Shown here: piece by piece, positions 1 through 5,839 of the stretch
Layout of the letters: every line of letters begins with the position of its first letter
How positions within the stretch are numbered: the first letter of the stretch is position 1
Notes under the pieces: generated by a model
What the model saw: the letters and a program-made list of their open reading frames with translations, nothing else
Database searches by the model: none
What the model was told of the DNA's origin: nothing
Position numbers and translations under genes: made by a program
DNA from: Oscillospiraceae bacterium
GTDB lineage: Bacteria; Bacillota; Clostridia; Oscillospirales; Acutalibacteraceae
Reading direction: 5' to 3'
DNA length: 9,663 bases
Assembly: GCA_031262125.1 (NCBI GenBank)
Contig: JAISII010000022.1
Location: forward strand, 1-9,663

Positions 1-690
1 TGCAATACGCAAAAACATATCAATGTCAAGCGTATTGTGGTGAGTAACAAACGGGCGTGCGGTCGCACCGCCGGGTATTGTGTTTAAAATAGGGGTTTCA
101 ACCTCAACATAATGCAAATTATCCAAATAATCCCGCAGTGTTTTGATAATTGCTGCACGGCTTATAAAAGCATTTTTAACCTCGGGGTTTACAATAAGGT
201 CAACATAACGCTGGCGGTAACGCAGGTCGGTGTCTTTAAGCCCGTGGTATTTCTCGGGCAGGGGCAGCAGCGATTTTGAGAGCATACGCACTGCTGTTGC
301 ATGGATGCTTATTTCGCCCATTTTTGTTTTAAAAACATAACCCTTAACTTCAACAATATCGCCAATATCCCACTTTAAAAGCCCTTTGTATATATCCTCG
401 CCCAAATCGTCAAATTTGGCAAAAATCTGAATTTTCCCGTCTCGGTCGTGAACATCCAAAAACGCAACCTTGCCTTTGCCACGCTTACTCATAACACGCC
501 CGGCAACGCACACGGTTTTGGTTTCATATTCTTCAAAATTGTTTATTATTGTACCCGAAAGCGTATCTCGGTCGCTGGTGTTTATGGAGTATGGGTCTTG
601 CCCAGCGGCTTGCATTTCGGCAAGCTTGTCCCTCCGTACCTGCAAAATTTCGCTCAGCGACTGTTCGGGGTTTTGAATGTTATCACTCAT
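1..690 (-). CDS. lysS: Lysine--tRNA ligase (class II), N-terminal 230 residues, cut by window edge
   Basis: Class II lysyl-tRNA synthetase, which charges tRNA-Lys with lysine in the cytoplasm. The gene enters from the left edge; 230 codons are visible, a little under half of the usual ~500. Reading in from the start, residues about 55-140 form the OB-fold anticodon-binding domain (GRVMSKRGKGKVAFLDVHDR, then KIQIF). These are followed by the diagnostic LRYRQRYVDLI at about 156-166 and the class II motif 1 region with HYVEVETPIL around 193-202, then PGGATARPF at 206-214. Catalytic motifs 2 and 3 are outside the window. The start at 690 is chosen because an AGAGGTG ribosome binding site (701-707) sits 10 nt upstream. 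The perfect palindrome GTGTATACAC (694-703) overlaps that site. The gene lies 97 bp downstream of greA on the same strand, an arrangement common in Firmicutes, and is probably co-transcribed with it. Confidence 0.97.
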   Translation of the reverse strand, partial: MSDNIQNPEQSLSEILQVRRDKLAEMQAAGQDPYSINTSDRDTLSGTIINNFEEYETKTVCVAGRVMSKRGKGKVAFLDVHDRDGKIQIFAKFDDLGEDIYKGLLKWDIGDIVEVKGYVFKTKMGEISIHATAVRMLSKSLLPLPEKYHGLKDTDLRYRQRYVDLIVNPEVKNAFISRAAIIKTLRDYLDNLHYVEVETPILNTIPGGATARPFVTHHNTLDIDMFLRIA

Positions 691-736
691 TATGTGTATA
701 CACCTCTGTTTAATTTTTTGCGTTAGTTATCTAAAC

Positions 737-760
737 TCCCCCCTGTAAAAAAGCGGGGGA
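737..760 (-). terminator. GC-rich hairpin between greA and lysS, possible weak terminator/attenuator
   Basis: The arms TCCCCC (737-742) and GGGGGA (755-760) pair perfectly over 6 bp around a 12-nt A-rich loop. Read on the minus strand, the direction of greA-lysS, the hairpin is followed by GTTTAGATAA, a poor U tract. It may therefore be a partial terminator, a processing or stability element, or nothing. No plus-strand gene ends here. A second, AT-rich imperfect hairpin (767-789) overlaps the greA stop codon. Confidence 0.4.
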
Positions 761-787
761 AGAGTAAAGCTTGAATAAAATTCAAAC

Positions 788-1261
788 TTAAAGAATTTCT
801 AAAACCTTAATTGCAACCGAGCCGTTAGGTACTTCGACTTCTATAACGTCGCCGGGTTGATGCCCGATTAAAGCTGCACCTATAGGTGATTCGTCCGAAA
901 TTCTGCCCGCCGAGGGGTCGGTTTCGTTCGAGCCGACAATTCGGTAAGTTACCTGCTTGTTTTGAGCAAGATATTCTACCTTGATTGTAGAGCCTACATG
1001 GATGATGCTCTGGTTGGTTTCGTTTTCTTTAATAAGCACGGCATTTTTAAGTGTGCTTTCGATAGTTACAATGCGTGCCTCTAAAATTGCCTGTTCGTTT
1101 TTGGCATCGTCATATTCGCTGTTCTCCGAAAGGTCGCCGTAGCTTCTGGCAACTTTTATTTTTTCGGCTATTTCTTTTCGTTTTTCGCCTTTAAGAAAAT
1201 CCAATTCTTCCTCAAGCTGGTTTTTGCCTTCAAGTGTAAGCATAAATTGTTTTGTTGCCAT
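788..1261 (-). CDS. greA: Transcription elongation factor GreA
   Basis: GreA binds the secondary channel of RNA polymerase and stimulates cleavage of backtracked transcripts. The protein is 157 residues, the normal family length (about 158). Residues 1-75 form the N-terminal antiparallel coiled coil. Its tip carries the signature GDLSENSEYDDAK at about 42-54; Asp43 and Glu46 match the acidic tip residues that position Mg2+ in the polymerase active site. Residues about 80-157 are the FKBP-like C-terminal domain, including GRISDESPIGAALIGHQPGD. The start at 1261 is supported by an AAAGGAA ribosome binding site at 1271-1277, 9 nt upstream. It is first in a probable greA-lysS operon and has a strong promoter about 80 nt upstream. 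Nothing about it is unusual. Confidence 0.98.
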   Translation of the reverse strand: MATKQFMLTLEGKNQLEEELDFLKGEKRKEIAEKIKVARSYGDLSENSEYDDAKNEQAILEARIVTIESTLKNAVLIKENETNQSIIHVGSTIKVEYLAQNKQVTYRIVGSNETDPSAGRISDESPIGAALIGHQPGDVIEVEVPNGSVAIKVLEIL

Positions 1262-1347
1262 AGTTGTAAGTTCCTTTCGTTGCTTAATAATTAAAAAATC
1301 AGTGTTAGTTAAAACCCGATTTAATTGCGGAATTAATGTAACAAGTA

Positions 1348-1377
1348 ATTATATAATATAAAGCTGCTTCGTGTCAA
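1348..1377 (-). promoter_or_regulatory. Sigma-A promoter of greA-lysS
   Basis: On the minus strand a perfect -35 TTGACA (plus-strand 1372-1377) and a perfect -10 TATAAT (1348-1353) are separated by 18 bp. Transcription should start near 1341, giving a leader of about 80 nt. No T-box or riboswitch-like structure is evident in that leader. Confidence 0.85.
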
Positions 1378-1434
1378 GGATTTTTAAGGCTATTTAGTTA
1401 AAAAGTTAGCAAAGCACACATAGACTCTATTAAA

Positions 1435-1454
1435 AAGTTACAACATTGTAACTT
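1435..1454. promoter_or_regulatory. Perfect 9-bp inverted repeat, candidate operator of the pseudokinase gene
   Basis: The arms AAGTTACAA (1435-1443) and TTGTAACTT (1446-1454) are exact reverse complements around a 2-nt centre (CA). The right arm runs into the probable -35 region (1453-1458) of the downstream gene, a typical repressor-site position. The regulator is unknown. The sequence does not match the TACA-NN-TGTA spacing of BlaI/MecI sites, since the spacing here is 4. Confidence 0.6.
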
Positions 1455-1481
1455 GTGTTTGCAGACATTTTGGGTTATAAT
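1453..1481 (+). promoter_or_regulatory. Probable promoter of the PASTA pseudokinase gene
   Basis: There is a perfect -10 TATAAT at 1476-1481. Seventeen bp upstream lies a weak -35 TTGTGT (1453-1458) that matches only the TTG half. A weak -35 together with an overlapping dyad suggests a regulated promoter. The predicted leader is about 70 nt, ending in the GGAGGG ribosome binding site at 1545-1550. Confidence 0.6.
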
Positions 1482-1558
1482 AAATAAGTAATAATATACT
1501 TATATTAATATAGCTATATGCTATTTTTAAAACTTGCACACGACGGAGGGATTTTGCT

Positions 1559-3187
1559 ATGCCGCTTTGTATGGGTTGTATGCACAAAATTAACGAGGTT
1601 GTTTGCCCGCATTGCTTTTTCGATAACAACCAAATTCAAGAGCAGCCGTATCTGCCCTTGGGGACGGTTTTGCAAGAGCGATATATTATAGGCACAAGGT
1701 TAGAGGCTAACGGAGAATCTACACGATATATCGGCTATGACCGCAGACAGGGTGCCGCCGTTATTGTGCAGGAGTATTTGCCCGTTGGTTTGTGCGAGCG
1801 TGGTACAGGGCAAAAAGCACTTAGCGTTCCGGTTGAAAAACTGGATGCTTATAATAAAATTCAGTACGAGTATTCACGATTTTTTAAAGCTTTGCAGCGG
1901 CTTAAAGGCTTTTCGGCTATTTTAAAAATAGTAGATGTGTTTGAGGATAATAACACCGTATATTTTGTAGAGGAATATGAAGAGCTTGTGCCTTTTGAAG
2001 ATTTTATAGACAAAAAGGGCGGGCATGCCGATTGGGACACTTTACGCCCGATGTTTATGCCTGTTATTTCGGCACTGGAGGCTTTGCACAAGCTGGGCTA
2101 TGGGCATTATGGCATTGCCCCGGCAAATTTATATGTTACCACGCTGGGCAAACTTAAAATAAGCGGTTTTGCCACCGAGTTTGAGCGTAAACGAGGCACA
2201 CCGCTAAAATCACAATTGTTCAGCGGCAGCAGTGCACCCGAACAATATGAACGCAACTTTGTGCTTGATAAAGCCACCGATATTTATGGTTTTTGTGCCA
2301 CTTTGTTTTATGCGTTGACCGGTTCACTCCCCAAAAACGCACAAGAACGCTTAACCGACAGCCGCCTTTTAATGAGTACATCGACAGCAAAAAGGCTGCC
2401 ACCGCACGTTATTACTGCAATGGCAAACGGGCTTAATATTGGGAGAGAGAACCGAACAACCGATTTTGAAGAGCTTCGCACCCAACTGTCGGCGGCACAG
2501 ACTGTGCAGGCAATACAAGAGGAAATTTCTCGTACTGCCAGTATGACACCGCTAAAAGATGATTCGCAAAACAAAAGTTCTGCCGATGCAAAGCGTACAA
2601 ACTTTATTATTGCTTTGGCGGCTTCCTTGGCTGTTTTTGCAATAATCGGCTATATTTGGATGAGCAGCAACCCGTTTGGCGGTTTGTTTAACTCGGGCGA
2701 TGCTGTTCCAATAACAACTTCGCCTGCCGACGAATCTTGGACGGGACCCGTTGTGCCGAACTATGTTGGGCAAAATTACGATAGTGCGGCTGCACAAGCA
2801 GAATCGTCGGGCGAATACAAAGTATTTCGTGCCGAAAACGATGAGTACAGCGACACCGTAGCGGAAGGCACAATAATTTCTCAAACCCCGGCGGCAGGCA
2901 CAGCGGTGCATAACGCAGGCGGCAATGCGACTGTAACCGTTGTGGTAAGCAAAGGTCCTATGATGCGGCAGCTGCCCAACATTGACAATAAAATGATTTC
3001 GGATGCCGCAAAAACTTTGGCTAATGCAGGCTTTTTGGTAGAAAAGGTGCCCGAGTACGGCACGCAGGGCGAAAATAAAGTTTTGGGCTACAGCGACCAT
3101 AGTGCGGGCGAAAAGCTTGAAGCCGGCACACTGGTGCGAGTTCGGGTTTGCGTTGGTCCTCAAACTACAGAACCTAACTCAAACTAA
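1559..3187 (+). CDS. Membrane pseudokinase: zinc ribbon - degenerate Ser/Thr kinase domain - TM - two PASTA domains
   Basis: A 542-residue single-pass membrane protein. Residues 4-19 hold CxxC-x8-CxxC (Cys4, 7, 16, 19), a zinc-ribbon-like motif. Residues about 40-310 have the kinase fold, recognisable from RYIIG, the YIGYD strand, the hinge-side VYFVEEYEEL, the APE motif (226-228) and TDIYGFCATLFYALTG. The catalytic signature is lost: the glycine-rich loop is degenerate (about 48-55), the beta3 Lys is Gln71 (VIVQEYLP), the alpha-C Glu is Ala111, HRD is HYG (183-185, Asp to Gly) and DFG is GFA (203-205). Asn190 is retained. A hydrophobic helix spans about 348-368, and PASTA repeats follow at about 397-466 and 467-534, outside the cell. 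PASTA domains of related kinases (PknB, PrkC, StkP) bind peptidoglycan fragments or lipid II, so a cell-wall sensing or scaffolding role is plausible but inferred. The start is set by GGAGGG 8 nt upstream. It is monocistronic and converges on the XRE gene. Confidence 0.93.
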   Translation: MPLCMGCMHKINEVVCPHCFFDNNQIQEQPYLPLGTVLQERYIIGTRLEANGESTRYIGYDRRQGAAVIVQEYLPVGLCERGTGQKALSVPVEKLDAYNKIQYEYSRFFKALQRLKGFSAILKIVDVFEDNNTVYFVEEYEELVPFEDFIDKKGGHADWDTLRPMFMPVISALEALHKLGYGHYGIAPANLYVTTLGKLKISGFATEFERKRGTPLKSQLFSGSSAPEQYERNFVLDKATDIYGFCATLFYALTGSLPKNAQERLTDSRLLMSTSTAKRLPPHVITAMANGLNIGRENRTTDFEELRTQLSAAQTVQAIQEEISRTASMTPLKDDSQNKSSADAKRTNFIIALAASLAVFAIIGYIWMSSNPFGGLFNSGDAVPITTSPADESWTGPVVPNYVGQNYDSAAAQAESSGEYKVFRAENDEYSDTVAEGTIISQTPAAGTAVHNAGGNATVTVVVSKGPMMRQLPNIDNKMISDAAKTLANAGFLVEKVPEYGTQGENKVLGYSDHSAGEKLEAGTLVRVRVCVGPQTTEPNSN

Positions 3188-3204
3188 TTTTAAAATTTAA
3201 GATT

Positions 3205-3235
3205 AAAAAACTACCCTGCCAAAAAAGCAGGGTAG
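3205..3235 (-). terminator. Intrinsic terminator of the XRE regulator gene
   Basis: A perfect 9-bp stem, CTACCCTGC (3211-3219) with GCAGGGTAG (3227-3235), encloses a 7-nt loop. On the minus strand it is followed directly by TTTTTTAATC (the T run is plus-strand 3205-3210), the classical arrangement for a gene ending at 3272. In the plus direction the stem lacks a U tract, so termination of the convergent pseudokinase gene here would be weaker. Confidence 0.85.
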
Positions 3236-3271
3236 TGTGCAATTATAGGGTTATATTATTAGTGGTAGGCT

Positions 3272-3955
3272 TTACTTAATCTCTTCTTTAAGTGTTTTTT
3301 CGGTGCTTTCAATCAGGTTAATTAAAGCGGATGCCTGCTCGGGGTAGTCCTCAAGCAAAGCTTTACGTGTGGCAATAACACCGCTGTCAGACTCAAAGCA
3401 GCTTTCTGCCTCTGCCAAAGCTTTGGCATGCAAAATATCCATAACTCCGTCCGAAAAGCCGTCGGCAACCACATCGGCAATCGTAAAAAACTCTTTGCTG
3501 TCGGCTTTGCCGCCGGTTTTAGCCAAAACCCGAAAGGCTTTGTATATAGCGGTCATAAAGTAAGAAGTTATGTATTTTGTAAGGCGTTTATCGTTGATTT
3601 TAACCAAAATGTTTGATATAATATAAAGCGAGCCGACTGCAAACTTTTTGTTAAGCGTTGCCAAAACGGTGTTGCCGTTGCTGTTTTCAAGGTCAGCAAT
3701 ATCGCCAAAATCTTTAGGTTCTTCTAAAGTTAACACACGCCCCACTCTGTCGGACGTTTTGCCCAGCAAATAATCGCACGAAACGCCGTAGAAGTCAGAC
3801 ACTTTTACCACAAAGTCCAGCCCGCACTCACGTATGCCTTTTTCGTAATGAGAAAGCAAAGCCTGAGAAATATTAAGCTGCTGTGCAACTGCTTTTTGGC
3901 TAAGCCCACGCTCACGCCTTAAAACTGAAATTATTTGCGGAAATTCTTTGTTCAT
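3272..3955 (-). CDS. XRE-family helix-turn-helix transcriptional regulator
   Basis: A 227-residue cytoplasmic DNA-binding protein. Residues about 8-66 form a Cro/C1-type HTH domain: RRERGLSQKAVAQQLNISQ, then LLSHYEKGIR, then the SDFYGVSCDYLLG ending typical of this family. Residues about 90-227 form a mostly helical C-terminal domain that I do not recognise. It contains no obvious peptidase, metal-binding or membrane motif and may serve oligomerisation or ligand sensing. The start at 3955 has GAGG at 3963-3966, 7 nt upstream. The gene stands alone between a strong promoter (4071-4099) and an intrinsic terminator (3205-3235). An 11-bp imperfect dyad in its leader (4027-4054) could be an autoregulatory operator. 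Its targets cannot be told from the sequence; both flanking genes are candidates. Confidence 0.9.
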   Translation of the reverse strand: MNKEFPQIISVLRRERGLSQKAVAQQLNISQALLSHYEKGIRECGLDFVVKVSDFYGVSCDYLLGKTSDRVGRVLTLEEPKDFGDIADLENSNGNTVLATLNKKFAVGSLYIISNILVKINDKRLTKYITSYFMTAIYKAFRVLAKTGGKADSKEFFTIADVVADGFSDGVMDILHAKALAEAESCFESDSGVIATRKALLEDYPEQASALINLIESTEKTLKEEIK

Positions 3956-4026
3956 TAGTAGACCTCAATTTCATAAAGCCCAATACATTAAAACCGCAGT
4001 TAAACGCATGTGCTTAGTTAAATAAA

Positions 4027-4054
4027 GTTTTGCATAAACAAAATTACGCAAAAC
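4027..4054. promoter_or_regulatory. Imperfect dyad in the leader of the XRE gene, candidate operator
   Basis: The arms GTTTTGCATAA (4027-4037) and TTACGCAAAAC (4044-4054) are reverse complements with one mismatch, separated by 6 nt. The dyad lies just downstream of the predicted transcription start of the XRE gene (about 4064). It could be an autoregulatory operator or form an RNA hairpin in the leader. Confidence 0.45.
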
Positions 4055-4070
4055 CTAAAGTTATACGGCA

Positions 4071-4099
4071 AGTATACTATAAATTTAACAATTTGTAAA
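4071..4099 (-). promoter_or_regulatory. Sigma-A promoter of the XRE regulator gene
   Basis: On the minus strand a -35 TTTACA (plus-strand 4094-4099) is separated by exactly 17 bp from a -10 TATACT (4071-4076). Each differs from consensus at one position. An A/T-rich stretch lies upstream (4100-4135). The predicted leader is about 110 nt and carries the dyad at 4027-4054. The whole divergent intergenic region 3956-4262 is AT-rich and contains no credible small gene. Confidence 0.75.
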
Positions 4100-4196
4100 T
4101 ACTTTTTTCTCAAAAAAATCCAAAAAGTTTCATTTTTCGCAGTCGTTACAAAATATTCGATAATTTTATCAAAATTCACAATATACTAAGAGTTAT

Positions 4197-4226
4197 TTGC
4201 TTAAAAAGATACATTTAGTGTAATAA
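4197..4226 (+). promoter_or_regulatory. Possible promoter of the phosphatase-sortase pair
   Basis: TTGCTT (4197-4202) and TAATAA (4221-4226) are separated by 18 bp, both poor matches to consensus. An alternative -10, TATACT (4182-4187), lacks a convincing -35. A promoter must exist between the divergent XRE gene and the phosphatase, but its position is uncertain. Confidence 0.3.
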
Positions 4227-4262
4227 TACTGTAACAATTTAATTTTTAAAAGGTAAAAACTT

Positions 4263-4886
4263 ATGAAAACATACAAAATTCATTTCATTCGCCATGGCGA
4301 GATTTCAGAATCCAACACAGGGCAATACATCGGCAAGACAGATTCGCCCCTTAGTGCCCAAGGCAAGCAAGCACTAAAAAAGCTCGACAGCGAGTATAAC
4401 TACCCTTATGCAACGGTAATTTTCAGCAGCCCGCTAAAACGATGCACCGAAACGTGCAAAATTATCTATCCTCACCTTAACCCGATTGTTATCGACCAGC
4501 TTGCCGAGTGCGATTTTGGCGAGTGGGAGGGTAAAACAGCCGAGCAATTGCAGGAAGTGCCCGAGTTTGCACAATGGTTAGCGGGCGACAACAGCATAAA
4601 CCCCCCAAACGGCGAGAGCGGAGCGGATTTTGTGCGGAGGGTATGCCTTTGCTTTGAGAATGTGGTAAATAGTTTGCTTAAAAGCGGCATTACCGATTGT
4701 GCAATTGTAACCCACGGCGGGGTTATTGGTACACTGCTTTCGGTTTATGGGTTGCCGTCGGCAAAGCCTTTTGAGTGGCAAAGTGCACACGGGTGTGGGT
4801 TCTCGGTGCGAATTAGCACAGCTTTGTGGCAGCGTGATAAGGTTGCCGAGGTTTTTGCCCGCACACCGCTATTACCCAATAAATAA
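4263..4886 (+). CDS. Histidine phosphatase family protein (alpha-ribazole phosphatase/CobC-like)
   Basis: A 207-residue cytosolic enzyme of the histidine phosphatase (phosphoglycerate-mutase-like) superfamily, which acts through a phospho-histidine intermediate. Visible active-site residues are the N-terminal RHGE (Arg10, His11 as nucleophile), Arg60 in SSPLKRC, Glu82 in ECDFGEWEG and His151 in VTHGG. The segment YIGKTDSPLS (22-31) resembles the alpha-ribazole-5'-phosphate phosphatase CobC, which acts late in cobalamin nucleotide-loop assembly. No cobalamin gene is nearby, however, and this superfamily is notoriously broad in substrate, so I assign only the family. The start at 4263 is supported by AAAAGG (4248-4253), 9 nt upstream. 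The sortase follows 42 bp downstream on the same strand, possibly co-transcribed. Confidence 0.9.
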   Translation: MKTYKIHFIRHGEISESNTGQYIGKTDSPLSAQGKQALKKLDSEYNYPYATVIFSSPLKRCTETCKIIYPHLNPIVIDQLAECDFGEWEGKTAEQLQEVPEFAQWLAGDNSINPPNGESGADFVRRVCLCFENVVNSLLKSGITDCAIVTHGGVIGTLLSVYGLPSAKPFEWQSAHGCGFSVRISTALWQRDKVAEVFARTPLLPNK

Positions 4887-4909
4887 GAAATAAGAATGCA
4901 GAATGCAGA
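4882..4909. repeat. Short heptamer tandem-repeat tract between phosphatase and sortase genes
   Basis: Four consecutive 7-mers, AATAAGA twice (4882-4888, 4889-4895) then ATGCAGA twice (4896-4902, 4903-4909), are followed by a further ATG. The tract overlaps the phosphatase stop codon (4884-4886) and puts three ATG triplets at 7-nt spacing ahead of the real sortase start. It may be a slippage product or the remnant of a longer repeat. Confidence 0.7.
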
Positions 4910-4928
4910 ATGTTATAAGAGGAAGACT

Positions 4929-5714
4929 ATGAAAAAAAAGAGTAAAGTTTTGAATGTGCTGCTGTGGGTTATAAGTGCAATTTTGGTTTGCGTTTTGCTT
5001 TTTTCGGCGTACCAAATTTACAGCATTTTTGCAATGTATAACGCCGAAAGCGAGGCACACGCAGACCTTATGCAATATAAACCATCGGATGGTGATATAC
5101 CCGAAACAAGCACAAACCCCAACTCTTCCGAGCATATCGATAAAACCCCCGGCACCCCTGCCGACAACACAAGCCTTGACCCTCTTATAGCAAAAAACAG
5201 GGATGTTAAGGGCTGGATTACTGTTGATAACACGTATATCGACTACCCATTTGTGCAGGCAGACAATAACGAACATTATTTGCATACCGATGTAGACAAA
5301 AATTATATAGAATCGGGTGCGTTGTTTTTAGATTGCAACAGCAAAAGCGATTTTTCGGTTTTTAACACCATTATGTATGGTCATAATATGAAAAACGGCA
5401 GTATGTTCGGCAGTTTGCCGTGGTTTAACAATAAAAACTTTTTTGATGAGAATACAACCGGCAAGCTTTTTTTGCGAAACCGAACTTTTGAAATTGAAAT
5501 TTTTGCTTGTTTGGTTGTGCAAGAGGACGATAAAAATATATATTGTTACCCAACAAGCCAAAAAAGCGTGGATGAATTTGCAAAATATGTTAGCAAAAAC
5601 GCAGCATTTTACCGCAAGACCGATTTAAAAATAACCGACAGTATTGTTACGCTTTCTACTTGCTCTTATGAATTTGATGAAGCCCGCACCGTGGTTATAG
5701 GCAAACTTATATAA
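4929..5714 (+). CDS. Class B sortase (SrtB family)
   Basis: A membrane-anchored cysteine transpeptidase that cleaves a C-terminal sorting motif on exported proteins and attaches them to the cell wall or to each other. From the start at 4929 the protein is 261 residues. It has a basic N-terminus, a transmembrane signal anchor at about 8-36, and a Ser/Thr/Pro/Asn-rich linker at about 50-83. The catalytic domain runs from about 84 to the end. The triad is visible: His152 in MYGHNMKNGSMF, Cys245 in TLSTCSYE and Arg253 in DEARTVVIGKL; this spacing and TLSTC indicate class B. An in-frame ATG at 4896 would add 11 residues, but the GAGG at 4919-4922, 6 nt before 4929, favours the later start, which also begins with the basic MKKKSK typical of a signal anchor. 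No sorting-signal substrate or pilin gene lies in the window, so it is an orphan here. It probably shares a transcript with the phosphatase. Confidence 0.93.
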   Translation: MKKKSKVLNVLLWVISAILVCVLLFSAYQIYSIFAMYNAESEAHADLMQYKPSDGDIPETSTNPNSSEHIDKTPGTPADNTSLDPLIAKNRDVKGWITVDNTYIDYPFVQADNNEHYLHTDVDKNYIESGALFLDCNSKSDFSVFNTIMYGHNMKNGSMFGSLPWFNNKNFFDENTTGKLFLRNRTFEIEIFACLVVQEDDKNIYCYPTSQKSVDEFAKYVSKNAAFYRKTDLKITDSIVTLSTCSYEFDEARTVVIGKLI

Positions 5715-5728
5715 AAAAGCTAAATTCT

Positions 5729-5742
5729 ATAGCAAAAGCTAT
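5729..5742 (+). terminator. Weak hairpin after the sortase gene
   Basis: ATAGC (5729-5733) and GCTAT (5738-5742) form a 5-bp stem with an AAAA loop, followed by TGTTATT and then an A run. The short stem and poor U tract make this a low-confidence terminator. It abuts the -35 of the ech promoter. Confidence 0.3.
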
Positions 5743-5770
5743 TGTTATTAAAAAAAAAATGTGGTAAAAT
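5742..5770 (+). promoter_or_regulatory. Extended -10 promoter of the ech operon
   Basis: A -35 TTGTTA (5742-5747), a 17-bp spacer and a -10 TAAAAT (5765-5770) preceded by TG at 5762-5763 form an extended -10 promoter. The predicted leader to the echA TTG start is about 62 nt and very AT-rich. I see no clear operator or riboswitch in it. Confidence 0.65.
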
Positions 5771-5839
5771 GGTTAATAGTTAAAAGTTTAAATAATTAAA
5801 TAAAGATAATAAACAAAATTTGTAAAGAAGGCGATAACA

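Noticed and set aside
694..703. Perfect palindrome GTGTATACAC before lysS
   Set aside because: Ten bp is short enough to be chance, and it overlaps the ribosome binding site of a gene likely transcribed from the greA promoter. Recorded but not claimed as an operator.
448..726. 92-codon plus-strand ORF at the left end
   Set aside because: It lies antisense to the well-supported lysS coding sequence and has no family resemblance.
1262..1345. T-box or riboswitch in the greA-lysS leader
   Set aside because: The leader is only about 80 nt and shows no T-box-like sequence, specifier stem or terminator/antiterminator pair.
2552..3163. 203-codon antisense ORF inside the pseudokinase gene
   Set aside because: Composition-driven shadow of the PASTA/TM coding region. 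Its translation has no recognisable domain, and the opposite strand encodes a clear multi-domain protein.
4896..4928. Upstream in-frame start for the sortase
   Set aside because: It lies in the heptamer repeat without a good ribosome binding site, whereas 4929 has GAGG 6 nt upstream and begins with the basic signal anchor.
4872..5285. 137-codon antisense ORF over the sortase N-terminus
   Set aside because: It overlaps the real sortase gene on the opposite strand and has no recognisable domain.
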